Positions 1-14,000 of a stretch of DNA of 64,000 bases are shown piece by piece. The notes under the pieces were generated by a model that was not told the origin of the DNA, made no database searches, and worked only from the letters and a program-made list of their open reading frames with translations. The DNA comes from Adineta vaga (lineage: Eukaryota > Rotifera). The stretch spans positions 10,354,001 to 10,418,000 of the forward strand of contig CP075495.1 in assembly GCA_021613535.1 (NCBI GenBank). The letters run 5' to 3'. Numbering within the stretch: the stretch's first letter is position 1; every line of letters starts with the position of its first letter. Made by a program: the position numbers and the translations under genes.

Positions 1-1
1 A

Positions 2-685
2 TTAAATAATTCCAAGAAAACGATTCGTCGTTTTCAAATCGTTAAATCTGGTACTAAACATTCACTTTTTGTTACAACAACATTACCAATTACTTCGATC
101 AATCCATTGATTGAATCAGTATTTCAAACTAGTATTCAAACAAAAGAACAACATAGTCGATATATTGAACGTTTATTACCAATTTCATTCATATGTAAAG
201 CTTATGATGATGATTTAAGAAAATTAATCATCAAAACAGAATTTGTCGACCAAATTCTATCACTTATTGATGCAAATGATACTCAAACAGACAATACAAT
301 TTGGTTCGATGTTCAAGCAAAGAAATCCAATAATACACAAGTGAAATCAAGTCATTTAGAAGAGATTCTTATCAGTGATTTAATCTCGAGAAAATCAGAT
401 GATTTAAATGGAAAAATATTTAAACGTGATTATAAAAAGCCTCGTATATATATTTTATTACACGTGATTCGAAATGTTATATTAATTTCTGTAGTACGAA
501 ATTATGATCTCTATAAGAAATATAATCTTGCATCGATTAATCTAATTACAACAGTTGGAGAAAAAGACGAAGAAAAACAACAACAACAGCAGCAGCAGCA
601 AAAGAAGATCACATTCGATGACGATAACGATGATGACGATGAAGATGGTGATGATGATAACGAAGAAGAGAAATCAAATAACTAA
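2..685 (+). CDS. THUMPD1: THUMP-domain protein, THUMPD1/TAN1 family (5' truncated by window edge)
   Basis: The reading frame is open from base 2 to the TAA at 683-685, so the window holds the last 227 residues and the start lies outside. The core matches the THUMP domain of THUMPD1/Tan1: a RYIERLLPISFICKAY stretch, then a segment ending in the pattern KPRIYILLHVIRNVILISVV and a YKKYNLASI tail, the same order as in the human protein. This family is the RNA-binding adaptor that lets the NAT10/Kre33 acetyltransferase make N4-acetylcytidine in tRNA-Ser and tRNA-Leu. The C terminus carries a run of eight Gln encoded by CAA/CAG repeats (about 578-601) followed by an Asp/Glu-rich acidic tail, which looks lineage-specific. 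The family call is firm; the N-terminal part cannot be judged. Confidence 0.82.
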   Translation, partial: LNNSKKTIRRFQIVKSGTKHSLFVTTTLPITSINPLIESVFQTSIQTKEQHSRYIERLLPISFICKAYDDDLRKLIIKTEFVDQILSLIDANDTQTDNTIWFDVQAKKSNNTQVKSSHLEEILISDLISRKSDDLNGKIFKRDYKKPRIYILLHVIRNVILISVVRNYDLYKKYNLASINLITTVGEKDEEKQQQQQQQQKKITFDDDNDDDDEDGDDDNEEEKSNN

Positions 686-1045
686 AAACTAATTTATTTT
701 CATAAATGAAAGTAAAGTTCAAATGAAAAAACACACATTTTTTTTGTTGTAAAAATTGTTTGATTATATTATTAAACACGATCTTTAGGTCATGACCAAT
801 TCTTAGCACTTTCCTTTTCTTTTACTTATTTTGCGTTCGTTCTTTCTCGTTCTGCCCTTATGAGAATATCAATGTGGGGCGTAGACAAAGAGGGGTAAGC
901 ATCTTGCGATCACGCCATTCTGGTCTGTCGAAACTGACTTATCGACTTACATATAAAGTCTACATATGTTTGTAAGTGTTTTTTTACTATCCACTATCAT
1001 CAATCTAGATACAAGGCAATAAGAAATTTTTTCACGAAAATATCA
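686..1045. other. Intergenic, THUMPD1 3' flank and INSIG 5' flank
   Basis: There is no convincing coding frame on either strand. The antisense open frame over 609-809 is a His-rich shadow of the acidic tail of the upstream gene. I see no strong TATA motif near the downstream ATG. Confidence 0.6.
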
Positions 1046-1863
1046 ATGACGACAATGCTAGTACGTACATCATCCTCGTCGAATTCAGCACGTTCATTAA
1101 TTTTATTTACATTTGGTTGTACAATGGCTATTGTATTAATGACATTTCAATATGAACATAAATTATTATTATTTAATTCACCTCGTTTGATGCTTACACT
1201 ACCATCTTTGAGTCTCATTTCTATTTGTGGTCTCGGTGCTGGTAAATCAATTAGAACTTAATGAATAACTATCTTTGTTCTTTGTATTTTACTAGCTCTA
1301 GTAGGCTTTATTTATCCGTTACTGACTACATCTATCGATCAAACATCTATGAATGTATATAAAGATGATTCAATACAAAAATCTCAAATATGTAAATCCC
1401 TTGTCATCTTCGTTGGTATAAATCATCTATGTGCTGTAAGTTGATTTCTAACGATGAATTAATGACAAATTATGTTCTTTTTTTCTGCTATTCAGAAAAT
1501 TCCATTTTCAAGTGATCTTCATTTTAGTATAATTATAGTTCTATTATGTATAGCATTTTGGTGGTATTTTGATGGTACGAAAATTGATTTTACTTTTTCA
1601 ATTACAATATCATTGATCTTAACAATAATAACAGAAATTTTATTACGTGCTGGTGCATTACAGTAAGTTAATCGATTTTAGATAACTTTAAATCTTACTA
1701 TTATTTTTGTTTGCATCAATAAAGATATACGAATTCAGACTTTTATTTAAAAACTTGTGTACCTTGTCTAACATTTGCTGGTGCTATTTTAATAATACAA
1801 ATAACGAAATTATTATCTCAATCAACGATTCAAATCGACTCTGAACATGTAAAAACTGAATAA
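1046..1863 (+). CDS. INSIG: Insulin-induced gene (INSIG) family ER sterol sensor
   Basis: Four exons: 1046-1241, 1296-1435, 1496-1662 and 1725-1863, with introns of 54, 60 and 62 nt and frame continuity across all joins. The predicted protein is about 213 aa with around six hydrophobic segments, normal for INSIG. Diagnostic blocks are LVGFIYPLL, VIFVGINHLCA, LCIAFWWYFDGTK and GALQYTNSDFYLKTCVPCL, which follow the human INSIG1/2 order closely. The juxtamembrane Asp in the WWxFD motif, needed in vertebrate INSIGs for SCAP control, is kept. In vertebrates INSIG sits in the ER, binds oxysterols, holds SCAP-SREBP back and drives HMG-CoA reductase degradation. The first start was chosen because it is the first in-frame ATG before the first TM segment. 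Confidence 0.88.
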
Positions 1864-3673
1864 TTATATTATGAATTATGATTATTCGTTCATTGTTCTC
1901 GTCATTTTCAGTCATTTCGTTGTCTAATTGAATGATTGATTTCTAGCATTAAGTCTATCATTAATCGATTATATTGTCTTTTATTTGTATATTTCTGCTG
2001 ACCTATTTTACTATTTGTATACTGAATGTATCAACAGACTTTCAATGATAGAAAACCCTTTTCTTTCTGTTTATTTATTTATTTTTTTTTTGTATATATA
2101 CATATACTTATAAATGAAAAGATATGTTTTTGCGAGTATGAATATATATTTCAATAACTATAAGTTTCTCAATCATAAAAATATGTATGTTTGAAATTGA
2201 CTGATTAACAAGGGAGAAAAAAATATCGAGGGAAATGATCTAACAATATTTTTGTCTATGTTATCAGTGATTCTTGAAAACGTGTAATCAGATATTTTTC
2301 TAGTATGAAATACCATACATACCATCTATTAAATTAAGGAATGATTATGACAACTATTAGCGGTGGATATTTTCAAAAGATTCAATTCAATGAAAACAAA
2401 AAATTTTCTTATGATTAATCATTGATCATTCATGAAAGCACTTTGTTTCAATGTTATCATTACGGCTAACACATTTGTCGTGTAAGGTTAGATAAGTTCT
2501 CACATTACTCAAATTGCTGTTAGCTATATATAAACTAGTAAAAAAGGTTTTATCATATACTATATCACAAATTATTACGTTGTAATTTAAATCATTCAAA
2601 TAGTGTTAAGTAGATTGCTTCGATTTCTTTGATAACCTTGCTAATGGAAAAGAATTGATTCTCGTATCTGATTTCTATGCTCATTCAAGGAGAATATCAA
2701 GTGAAGAAACTTTACAATAATAAAAAAATATCTTGTTAGCTGACTGATTTATTTTGATTACGACATGATCGATGAATGGATGGACCATTCATTGACTAAT
2801 ACTTATCAAATTATATCAGTCAATAAAACAGACATTTGTTTGAGATTTTATCTTAACATAATTCTTCTCAGTATGATATAAAAATTATCCGAAGATTAAT
2901 CGTTTGCTTTCTTTTTCCTTCTCCTCCTCTAATGAATCATAACAAATAATTGATGTTCAGTGTGAAAAAAAAACGAATATAGAAAATTCCATTTCAAAAT
3001 TTGATTGAATTTTTGTAATAAATATTCATTTTATCTTTGATCCATATCGAATGATTTTATGTAATCTTTATCAACTAATGATAATCTCAATATTGAAATT
3101 CGAAGTTAATTTTTTTTCTCGTATGAAAATACAGTAATCATGTTGTTGTTCATGGGTTGACTCTTATTCAATTTTAATTGTTCAATAAAAAACAAACATC
3201 AAGGAAATGACTCAATCTTTTGATCTTATCATCGAATCGAGAGAACATTTTATTTTATTCTCGTTGGATGAACAACAAACAGAATAAAAAAGTCAATTTA
3301 AGCTATTATCTCAATGTAATAACTGTTCTCTTTTAGACAACTCTAATATGTACAACGAAAGAGAGAGAACGAACAAAAAGAAGAAGAAGAAGAAAAGAAC
3401 GAGACAGAGAAGAGAAAATTTCTCTTGTTCTTACTACAACCGCATAACGCGCAACGGCAGTAGCAGCAGGAAGCAACACGAACTATATATAAGCTCATCC
3501 TATTCTCCTCCCTGTTGTTCTCTCAATGGTGGTTCATCGTACTAACATTCAAGTACTCTCTTCATTTAAGTGGACATAGTAACTAATAGTACTTCTCAAT
3601 TGTTTCTTCTTGCCATCAAACTTAAAACAACAAACAATAACAACAAAAGTATATTCATCTATATCGCTTTACA
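1864..3673. other. Intergenic between INSIG and the Ig-domain gene
   Basis: About 1.8 kb of AT-rich DNA without a believable coding frame. The open frame at 3348-3545 is Lys/Arg/Ser-rich low-complexity sequence from a purine-rich tract and has no family resemblance. The last 350 bases are likely the promoter and 5' UTR of the gene that starts at 3674. Confidence 0.6.
3485..3492 (+). promoter_or_regulatory. Candidate TATA box of the Ig-domain gene
   Basis: A TATATAAG motif lies about 185 bases upstream of the ATG at 3674. If used, transcription would start near 3515-3525 and leave a 5' UTR of about 150 bases. In DNA this AT-rich such motifs are common, so support is weak. Confidence 0.3.
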
Positions 3674-6600
3674 ATGTTCTGGCTATTGTTCATTAATCTT
3701 CTTCTCATTATTCAAACATCTTCGCTCGATTACATCAATGGTAAGATGATTAAAATTATTTGATAGTAAATGAATATTTCAGATTTTCGTATATACATGT
3801 GAGCGAGTTTGAGTAATATAAAAGTTACAATATGAAATGCAAAACTCTTCCCAAAGTCATAAATCCAATGCATATATAAATGTATATGTATGGTGATGAT
3901 GTAAACGACTATTTTACCATATACATACACACGTCGTGATAATGTTCAAGTTCAGCTGTGATTTGCATAAATCATATCATCTTTTGTATATATATATATA
4001 TACGCATGTCTTTATACAAGATGAGATATATGCCGCTGTCCATCTGTAAAACTCTTTAGCAATCTCAATTGTCATTGCCTATTTATCGATACACTTGTTG
4101 TCGCCCACTCACTTAGATTTAGACAAGAGAAATTGACATGCAATCTCAATATACATATGCAAACATATAGAGCATCTCTTCGTTAGATGTTGATTATGGT
4201 GTTGAGTTATCTTGCTGGCTATTATACGGAAGAGACAGAGAGAGAAAGCAAGATATACTTACCTTGATAGCAAGAAGAAAGGATTATGTCATATCATCAT
4301 CATCATCATCTTTATCATCATTACAAAAGATGTTAACCGGATGTTACCGAGTACAAGTATCACGGATCATCTGTCTGTAATTACCGTGGACAATGGTCAG
4401 TAATAGAAAACACAATCGCCTAATAGAGAAGCATTTCTTCTGTTTTATATAAGTAAACTATCATTATGCAAAACTGATTTCTTCTCGTTTAATCTCTAAA
4501 GAGATTTATTTTATTCAAATAAAAAAAATGAGAAATTGTGCGCACCACTTATGAACAGTGCTGTTCCCTATGTGTCACCGATTTGCATTCCATCACATAC
4601 ATGCATACATACATATATATTGGCAGACATTAGCTCATTTGGGGATGTCTGTTACGAGATGTGAGTGAATGAAGTGTACGAACTGACTAATTCGATTGGG
4701 GATAACGCGCATCATTCAGTTCTAATTCGATCTTTCAAGATAGCATTTGTCCATTTTTTTGTCATTGCTCCTCTGCATGGATGATGAGTTTCGCTTTTGT
4801 GTATTGTTCTATAATACAACAAATCAATGATGACACTTGCTTTAGGGAAAGAACTTTTCTTTTTCTTTTTTAATAAAGATAATAAAATTAAAAATTGAAA
4901 ATTTAGATGGAAATCAATCTATCATTGAAGCATTACATAGAAATGTAACAGTAACTAGTGGACAAAAAGCTATATTAACATGTACATTTGGTCATACTGA
5001 TCAAGATTTATCACTTTCATCAACATATCAGTTAATATGGATTCGACAAAATTATGCATCAAATAGTGCCGATTCTTTATTGGCACATAATCAAGACTTA
5101 TTAATATCTGATTCTCGTTTAAATGTACAACGTACTGATGTTGAATATACGTTAACAATCACCAATGTTCAGGTGGATGATGAAGGTATCTATACCTGTG
5201 AAGTAAATACTCAACCATCACAAAAAGCATTTGTTCATTTGTATGTTCAAGGTAAATGAGATTTGATTTTTTTTCTGTTCTGTAGTTCTCGATTCTCTTA
5301 AAATGCATGATCATATTCTGCACCTGCTGGAAGAGAGAGTGGAAGATGAGATTTCTCTAAACGGAAATCATCATTCCGGAGTATTGCTCATATGAATGTG
5401 TTTAATGTCTATTCTAACTGTCAAAGTTAAGCATCACGCTCGAATTGGGATGACCAACACATTTCTAACTATGATCATCTATCCAACTCTAGAGTATTTA
5501 TTAGAATTGTTTATAATAGGAAAGGAAAGAGAGAGACAGAGAATGCGAATGATTCTTCGTTTAAGTGAATGCCAGACGAATCGAAGATGAAATGAAGGCG
5601 AAAGAAAAGATGTGTGCGTGCTGCTACTTAATGTATTTAATGTTATGGTGGTTAGGACAATAAAGATAAAGAAAATCGGTAAATGATGATGATCAGGAAG
5701 CTCTGGCAAATATATGGCAGAAGTGAACTGAACCGAGAGAGTATGTTTATATTTGAACGAGTGATGACATTTTGTTGTCTACATACAATACATACACGTA
5801 TATACACATGAAACAGAAATAGAGACATACACATACGGAATTGCTTTTCAACGCCTTTCTTTACTAATATAACGTGCGACGACTATCAGCGTGTCCTTTT
5901 GTTCGTCGTCAGTCATTTTATATTGCTTAGAAGATCTTAATTTTGATGCTCAGCTGATAGACATGCACGCTAGTGATGATGTGTGCGCGATCAATTAGGA
6001 TCTGTTAGCGTGTGATTTGATTTAGATAAATATGGAAAAAAAGAAGAAGAGGAAGACAATTGTGATCATTGAAAATGATAATTAGTCATGTATTTGTTTT
6101 CATATTGATATCTTTTATAAAAGAAAAAGAAAAAAAAACGCAGAATACTATTCATAGTTGATAGTTCATTTGTTCAACAAAAATCAAAACGATTATCTCG
6201 TTTATCGATTTCTTCATGCGAATAGTATGAAAAAAGGAAATGAATTGTACATGATCTGTATGATAAAAAAGAGATAGAATGAATCTATCAGATGCTAATT
6301 TGTTCTAATCAAAATTCTAGATGACATTCTTTTTTCCCCTTCTATGTATGTTATTAATCGACGTTAAGTAATCAGTTATGCTAGAATGATTGAATTAATG
6401 CGTGCACTTTCTAAGTTGCGATGGCGAATAGATTGAAAACATATGAAAACGTTTTTTTTTTCGTTGAATTATTACACAGATGTAGTTAACTAACTGAAGA
6501 TAATTTAAAACTGTCATGAAAAATTGTTTGTTAACTCACGCCCTCAAATATTTTCATCGTTTTTAGTCGATTGTTGACTAAATGTAATTGGTTGAAATCT

Positions 6601-9600
6601 AGAGATAGTTATCATTTTAAAAGAGGTTTTTGTTTATATCCTAATCATTAATACATACCTGAAACTTATTCTGTTGGTCACGCTTGACTGACAAAGATAT
6701 TAAATGGTTTGAGTATAGGTTTTACTTGTAAGGTAACCAGTTATGTATTTGAAATAAGCTTTTTCATGACATAATTGGTATTTTGATGCATCGAACGGAT
6801 TCAGAAGAATCGATATCTACGAAAAATCGTGCTGATGATTTATTTTTTGTTTTGGCAACTGGCATATTACCGATTATTGCTCAAGGTGCATATATTTTTG
6901 ATGTTTTCTATTATCATACTTATGGTGAATTAAGTACCGGTTATGAAGGTTTACTTTCATCAATATTGAGTGTCTTTGCCTATTTGCAATACTGTGTCCC
7001 ATTTCGATCACGTTATGTACGATTTTTTTATCATTTATTTCTCTGGATTTTATCCGAAGTTGGAACATTAGGTCATTTAGTATCATACGCCAAAAAAGAC
7101 GATGTACTTCATGTTGTTCTATATGCTCTATGGGCAACAATAGATTCGATTTATTTCATATGTCTAATTTATTGTCGAGTCTTTGGTAAAAGTCGTGGTC
7201 TTCATGTTCACATGCCAATAAAACAAGAACATCTCTTTCATTTTATTTCACGTTTAGAAGTTATTCTTGCGATATTTATTCCAGTCTTTTTTAATACACA
7301 TTTGATTACAATGACGAGAGATAATATTGCATTTTACATTTTATTTGATTTTTTTGCTGAACACTATCATCGTTTCAATGGAATTAAAATCAAAGCAACA
7401 TTATATATATTTGTTGTTGCAGTAACAGCATCAGTTACAACTGAATGGATTCATGTTGCTAGACACGAACAACGATTTGAAATTGCATCGTTAATATGTG
7501 AAATTGTTGCTGCTTGTCTTTGTTATTCGTTAATTGTTATGCAATTCTTTCCGTCTAACTTCGCTCAGAAGAAAAGTCGAAAGAGTAAACGATTAGAACA
7601 AATTACAGCAAGAATGTCAGTTACTACTGAACGAACATCTGATAACCGTTCAACTGATCAAGTTTCTAATGAAACCGAGACAGAAAAAGTGGCGAAATTT
7701 TGAGATTGTAATTATACTAACGTATATGTATATATGCATATTTTAATTTAAAAAATGAAGTTTTACTTTTAAAAAATAAAGTATATATATATATATTATC
7801 ATATTTTCTTCATGAAATAGTATAAAAAGTTTGATCAAAGATTTGTTCTTTTCTCTCATCTCAGTGATATCGCTAGATGTGCATAGAACTATTCATTTCA
7901 AATACTTTTGGATGTTTTAGAGAATAATTTTGCGAGAATAAGATTTTATTAATATATCATAGAAATCAATAGATTAGTATATAGTTAAAATTGGTTTGCA
8001 AATACTTGTGATCTATTAAGCATGAAAAGTCATGCGAACATGAACTGTTCCAGATGATTTAAGACCCATTAATTTTGGTAGTTTTACCCAATCATCGAAT
8101 GTTCCTGTTTGTTTAACAGAAGCAAGTTTAATTTTAGCTGAACCAATTGAATCTCGATCAGTTGGACCATCATCATCATAAACTTTTATATGTAAATGAT
8201 CTTGTTTTTCTTCTACACGACTAAACATATATTCGAGAGTAAATATATTACGAAAAAGCTTTATATACCAAACAACTACTTACAATTGGAATGTTTCATT
8301 CCATTGAGGATTGTTTGAATTTGAAATCGTTGCTGTTCGTTGTTTATAATCATCATCGAGATAAACTTCTACATAAGCATCATTTGCACCAGTAACAGTA
8401 TCTTCATCTTTAAGTTCTTTAGCTTCTACAATAGTTACCGATAATTGTCCAGCCATAATCAATTCGAGTGTAGATTAAAATAGTCAATAGAGTAAGTTTT
8501 TCTCGTCGATTTTTATATTCTAAAACAATAGATTGTTTATTCATGCATATCGATTAGTGAGAGAGAAAAATACATATCATTGACAAACAAATAAATATGA
8601 GACGTCATATTTTATTTTGGTCCGATTTATAATCATCGAACATATATTCTTATGAATAACAATTAAAGAATATAAAGATATCCGTCATAGTTAGCAATTG
8701 GAAGCAGATAAACTTGAAAATTTGAAGCATATATTGCAAAGAAAACAATTTTTATCTTTAAAAAATTGAAATATTTTGTATTTGAAATTTTCTTATTGTT
8801 GAAATTTTTTCGTAAAGAAAAAGAAATAAAATACGTTTAGGAAAGTTTCTGTGAAAATATATCTTGTTAAAAAAGTTAATTATTTGAATAATTATTGCCT
8901 ATTTTATAGACTAAAATCTTTTCTATGAATAATTATTTAGAAATTCCAATGATTATTGATAATGCCACATCATCACCAATCATTGTCACCGAACACGATA
9001 ATGTAACAATGAAATGTCAAGCTCGAGGTCGACCTATGCCCTATATATCATGGTTTCGTCGATATCGAGATGGAAAAGATCTTCATCATCAAATTCGATT
9101 AGAAAATCAAATATTAGCAAATAATACTGATGGTTTATATCATTTAATTAATGTTAGTCGTCATCAAAATGGACATTATGAATGTCGTGCATCGAATGGT
9201 GTTAACGATCACGTTGTTAGCAAAGATATTGAATTACGTGTGCTCTGTAAGTAGAAATTCAATCGTTTAGTTTTGTCAAAATGATAATGCATGAAAAATA
9301 AGGGTGAAAACAATGCACTTGAATGTTTAAGTAGAAAATGCTCATCTTCCTAATTGATAAATACGTGAAGATAATTAGAATTGTATATTTCATGCTTAAG
9401 ATCATTTACGTCAGTGAACTATGCACGGAACACTGACCGAGGTAGATAAATATATATATATATATATATAATAACAAGGTAGAAACTAAACTATCTAAAA
9501 AAACAAAATAATGAGTCGAGAGTAATTGAAACGAACTCTGATGACGTCTAAGAGTCATAATGCGTTGTTGGCATGTTTTATGTGCAGTATGTTTATTTTT

Positions 9601-11005
9601 CATTAGAGAATCAATTATGATTATTGCCCTTCAGTAATCAATATAACCTCCTGTTTCATAGAAATGACCAGAAGATTTATTGTTATGACGTAGAGAACGA
9701 TTGCTTTGGTCAAGCATTTCTTTATCTTTGAATGGAAAATCAGATTACTCACAGATGTTTATATGAAAAGAGAACGATGATGAACAATTGTTCTTGACAA
9801 GAATAAGAGACGCCGACCATCAGCCGACGGCGCGCAACATTTCATTTGACCTCAATTTTTCTCATTAGCAGTGAGCATCGTAGCCAACAATAAACAAAAG
9901 CAGAAAGAAAAGAATAGAATGAAGAAGAACTTGACCTATGTCTATTGGCACTATTGACGATAAAGGAGGCGTATGTCCGGAAGTAATAGTCGCCGTCAAT
10001 CATACTGACCTATCTGGGTAACAAAAACAGAAATTTTCTAGAAAAATCTCTATTGTTCCAATTTTTTTTCACGTCATGAATGAAGCAATAAAAACAATAC
10101 ATGCGTTCAAAGAATAAAACATTGTTTGATCATAAAGATAGATAATGTACAAAAATATTCTGCAGAGAATAGAACTCATGCAGATTTAATTCAATAAAAA
10201 TTTTATTATTGATGACCTTTAGTTGAAAAAATGCACTCTATGTCATCTAAAATAGTGATATACTTTCGATTATCGTAAGAAAAACGATAAGTTTCAATTT
10301 ATATAAATGATATGGATACATTGTTTGTTGACCTTAGAAATATCTGTATCATATATCATAAGAACAATATGATCAATGAAAATGTCTTTTCTTAAGTTTT
10401 TTTTTTGTCAAAAGGTTGATAAATAGAAATGAACTTAATGTGTATCATCGTAAATTATCTTGGTTTGTTTTCATCGTTCTTTCATACATTTTTCTTTCTT
10501 CATCGTTTTTTTTCTTGTTCATTTTTACTTCTCGCATATCGTCTTTGGCCTACTGCGTCAACGCCCAATGCCATTTTTATGGTGAAAGAAAAGTAGAAGT
10601 AAGACAAACGCAATATACATAAAATGAGAGGAAGAGAGAAAGAGAACCGAAAGAGAAAGCAATAAAAAAAATGAGAAACAGAGAAAAAAGTGCATTGACC
10701 AGATAACTATTGCACAGATTTTCGCTCTATCTCTCTTTCTCTCTCCTCCTACTTCGTCGCGTCTGATTGTTGTGTTGTTGTTCACCATCAGCGTCGTCAT
10801 CACCCTCTTTCTCTGACTCTCCCTCTCTCCCTCTCTCTCTCTTTCTCTACATTTCTCTGTCGGTTGTGTTCTCGGTTATTTCTCACTCAGTCAAAAACAC
10901 AGATGATCGTCAATACCATCTACATACCTCCAACTATCTACTAACGTTTCTCCGCTCAACAGCTGGTCCTGAATTCTAATAGAACGTCTCTCATATTTCA
11001 AGGAG

Positions 11006-11043
<38 letters not shown>

Positions 11044-14000
11044 CAAGTAAAATCTCATTCACACAAATAATTCTTCTTCATACATTACAAGTGCGTTTAC
11101 GATACCTTTTCAAATAAAATTCAAAAGAATATGTCATTACGGTTCTTATTGATCAATATTCTCATTTTACTTCTATCAAGTTCTCTTTTACAAGCTCGTT
11201 ACCGAGTTCATCAGAAACGACGATATTCAATATCAACTCAACCATCTCTATCATCATCATCATCTTCGAATAATAAAAATATTCCTGCTAATGTTAAAGA
11301 ACGTCGTGAAACAAATATTGAACAGTCTTGGATGGAAGCAATGAAAGAACTATCAAGTACAATATCTTCTGTATCACAACATCGAGCAAGTGAGGAACAA
11401 ATTGAACAATTTACTCGTCTTTTAATTGAACGATTAAATCTACACGAAGCTCCAAATGTAACAGTGAATGTCAATGATGATACTGGTTTACCAACGTCGA
11501 TATTTAAACAATTGGGAGAACAATCGAAAGAACATCAACATTTGCATGAAAATGAAGGAAAACAACATTCTCATCAACAACAACTTGATGAAATTCATCC
11601 AACAGCTGAACGTGCAATTCTACCTGGTGATTTCTTATCGAATCATACATGCAATCAACAATTATCAGCCAAATTAAATTTGTTGGATACTGATCTACAA
11701 AATCTCGACTGTTTTCGTTTTACAAAATCATCGAAAGAATCAAAAAGTTTACCAACTAATCAAGTGATAACTCAATTACGTTTATATGTAAAAAAGAATT
11801 ATTTTAATTTAAATGAACATTATCATAAATTATCACCAGATATGTTTCAAGTTTATCAAATCTTTCGACCAACATCTAGTGATACAACACAACATCCTCC
11901 ACCAGGTCTCACAGATACAACACGTTTGTCAATAGTTCAATTTCGAGAATTAAACGATAATTGGTTTGAATTAACTCTCGATGCAAATAATGAAAACACA
12001 AATATTCAACAATTGTACAAACAACTTCTTATGCCTTGGTATGGACTTGCCATAGATCATGATCTTCATGTTCCATTATCAAATCATCACTACTATCGAC
12101 AATATCATTCGAAAAGATATAAACCATTTTCTTTTCGTTCAGACAATGAAGATGAAACTAGTAAAGACAAAGATTCTCAACAACTTCCATATATGTTAGT
12201 TGAATATGGTGAAAAAATTCATCCATCTTCATCTGGACGTCGTGGTACACGTGATGCAACAGCACGTCCAGCTCGTGGTTGTCATCCGACAAGTCCATGT
12301 TGTCGACGTCCATTAACTATTGATCTTGATCAAGGTAATAATGCATTGAATTTTGTTATTTATCCAAGACAACTTGATATTGGTGAATGTGTTGGCTTAT
12401 GTGGTATCAGTGGATCATCACTTAAACATACCGATGTTAAAAATGCTCAACAAAGAAATGAACAAAATTCAGCATATAATTTACTTTTACTTCAAAATAG
12501 TTTACATTCAAATCGAAGTACAACAACAACTCAGATCAATCGAATAGATCAACATTCACCACAATGTTGTTCTTATTCACGTACAGGTGGTCTCGAACTT
12601 ATGTATACAACTACGAATGGTGGACCGGTTATACGCAAATATATACCTAACATGGTTGTTGAAGAATGTAGATGTGGATTACCAGCAACGCTTCAACAAG
12701 TATAGAAAACAGATTGGCATGAATCTGCTAAGAGTTTTGTCGTAATTATCATTGTTGTCATTTTTCGTTGTCTTCATCTACCTCTGTGATACATATGTCA
12801 TCTAGAAAAGTTAAGACCGGATGTTAAGACTCATGGAAACGTTCAAAAGAAATATATGTAAATGAGAGAAAAATCTTTTTCGTCAAGCTCGGTGATTTTA
12901 AATAGCTCCTTTTCTCTTTTCTTTTCACGTTATTCTTAACTATTGTTTGTTGTGTGTATGACCGTCTATCTTATATTTTTCTTTTCGTAATCTTCTTTGT
13001 TAAATGCGTAAGTTTATCAATGTCGAAGAAATGCACGTATATGTATGTTTTTTGTTGCTATTATTCTTCATCAACTTGTTCCGTTTCTTCTTCTTCTTCT
13101 TTGTTTATTATTTCTTAATCTTTCGAAATACTTCTGAGTGCATTCAGTAAGGCGAACAGTCCAACCGCCCAGTCGCTGAAAGCTTTTTCTTCTGTTTTCT
13201 TTTTTTCTTGTATTTGTGTTCATGACCACCTGTTAAATTGATCGATATTAATTATAATATATCTAAAAGCCAAAGCAAACATTGTTTTTAAAATAATTAA
13301 AATTCTTGCATACTCGAAATTAGATGTACGAAAATGCTAACATGGAGCGCTATTTGAATAATTTATACTTAATACGATAATGTGTAATAAGGAAAAACCA
13401 TCAGTCTAATCATTAGTTAAAGTAACTCTTTCTTGTTAGAAGTATTCCCGGAATTCGATGTGAGCATCTATTAGAAAGATTTTTATGTCGTAAATTTTAT
13501 TTAAGTACTTCCTACTATATTTTCCAATAGACTCTTAATGTTATTTTTCTAATGAATGTAGACAAAGAGTTCACATTTTTTTCTTTTCAAATATATTGTA
13601 GTACCTTTCCATGTGAAGAGATCTTCAATATTCTTCGAATATATATGTTTACAAATGTAATTATAAATATGTGCGTAGATGTCTATCGTCATTATTCAAA
13701 GAAAGAAGAAAAAAAAAGAAATCATTTGATATCTTTCGAACTGATAGTGTTGGTGCCCTTGCTTAGCAAATGTCATTGTCGACTGTGACAACAAAAACTG
13801 AAAGATAGATATACTTGGTAGGTTGAAATATATGTCAAAGTATATATCAATAATTATATAAGACGATGGAGATAGGAATAGTAAAACATAAATGAAGGTC
13901 GACTATGTGATTGTTAGACTATAGAAAATTGACATATAATACTTTCAGAATCTCTTTTCATTTTCTCGAACTTTCTCTCCTACTTGACAGACGTAACCCA

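Larger units (their letters stand above)
9247..11130. other. Intronic, upstream of the nested TGF-beta ligand gene
   Basis: No supported gene. Open frames at 10416-10979 are driven by TC-rich and GA-rich simple sequence (CT tract about 10722-10857) and resemble nothing. This part of intron 3 must contain the promoter of the nested ligand gene if that gene is transcribed on its own. Confidence 0.55.

Noticed and set aside
3348-3545. Plus-strand open frame of 65 codons rich in Lys, Arg and Ser
   Set aside because: It comes from a purine-rich tract and lies where the promoter and leader of the Ig gene are expected; no domain or splice support.
10416-10979. Overlapping open frames on both strands in intron 3 of the Ig gene
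   Set aside because: They are translations of CT/GA-rich simple sequence and give Ser/Leu/Phe runs only.
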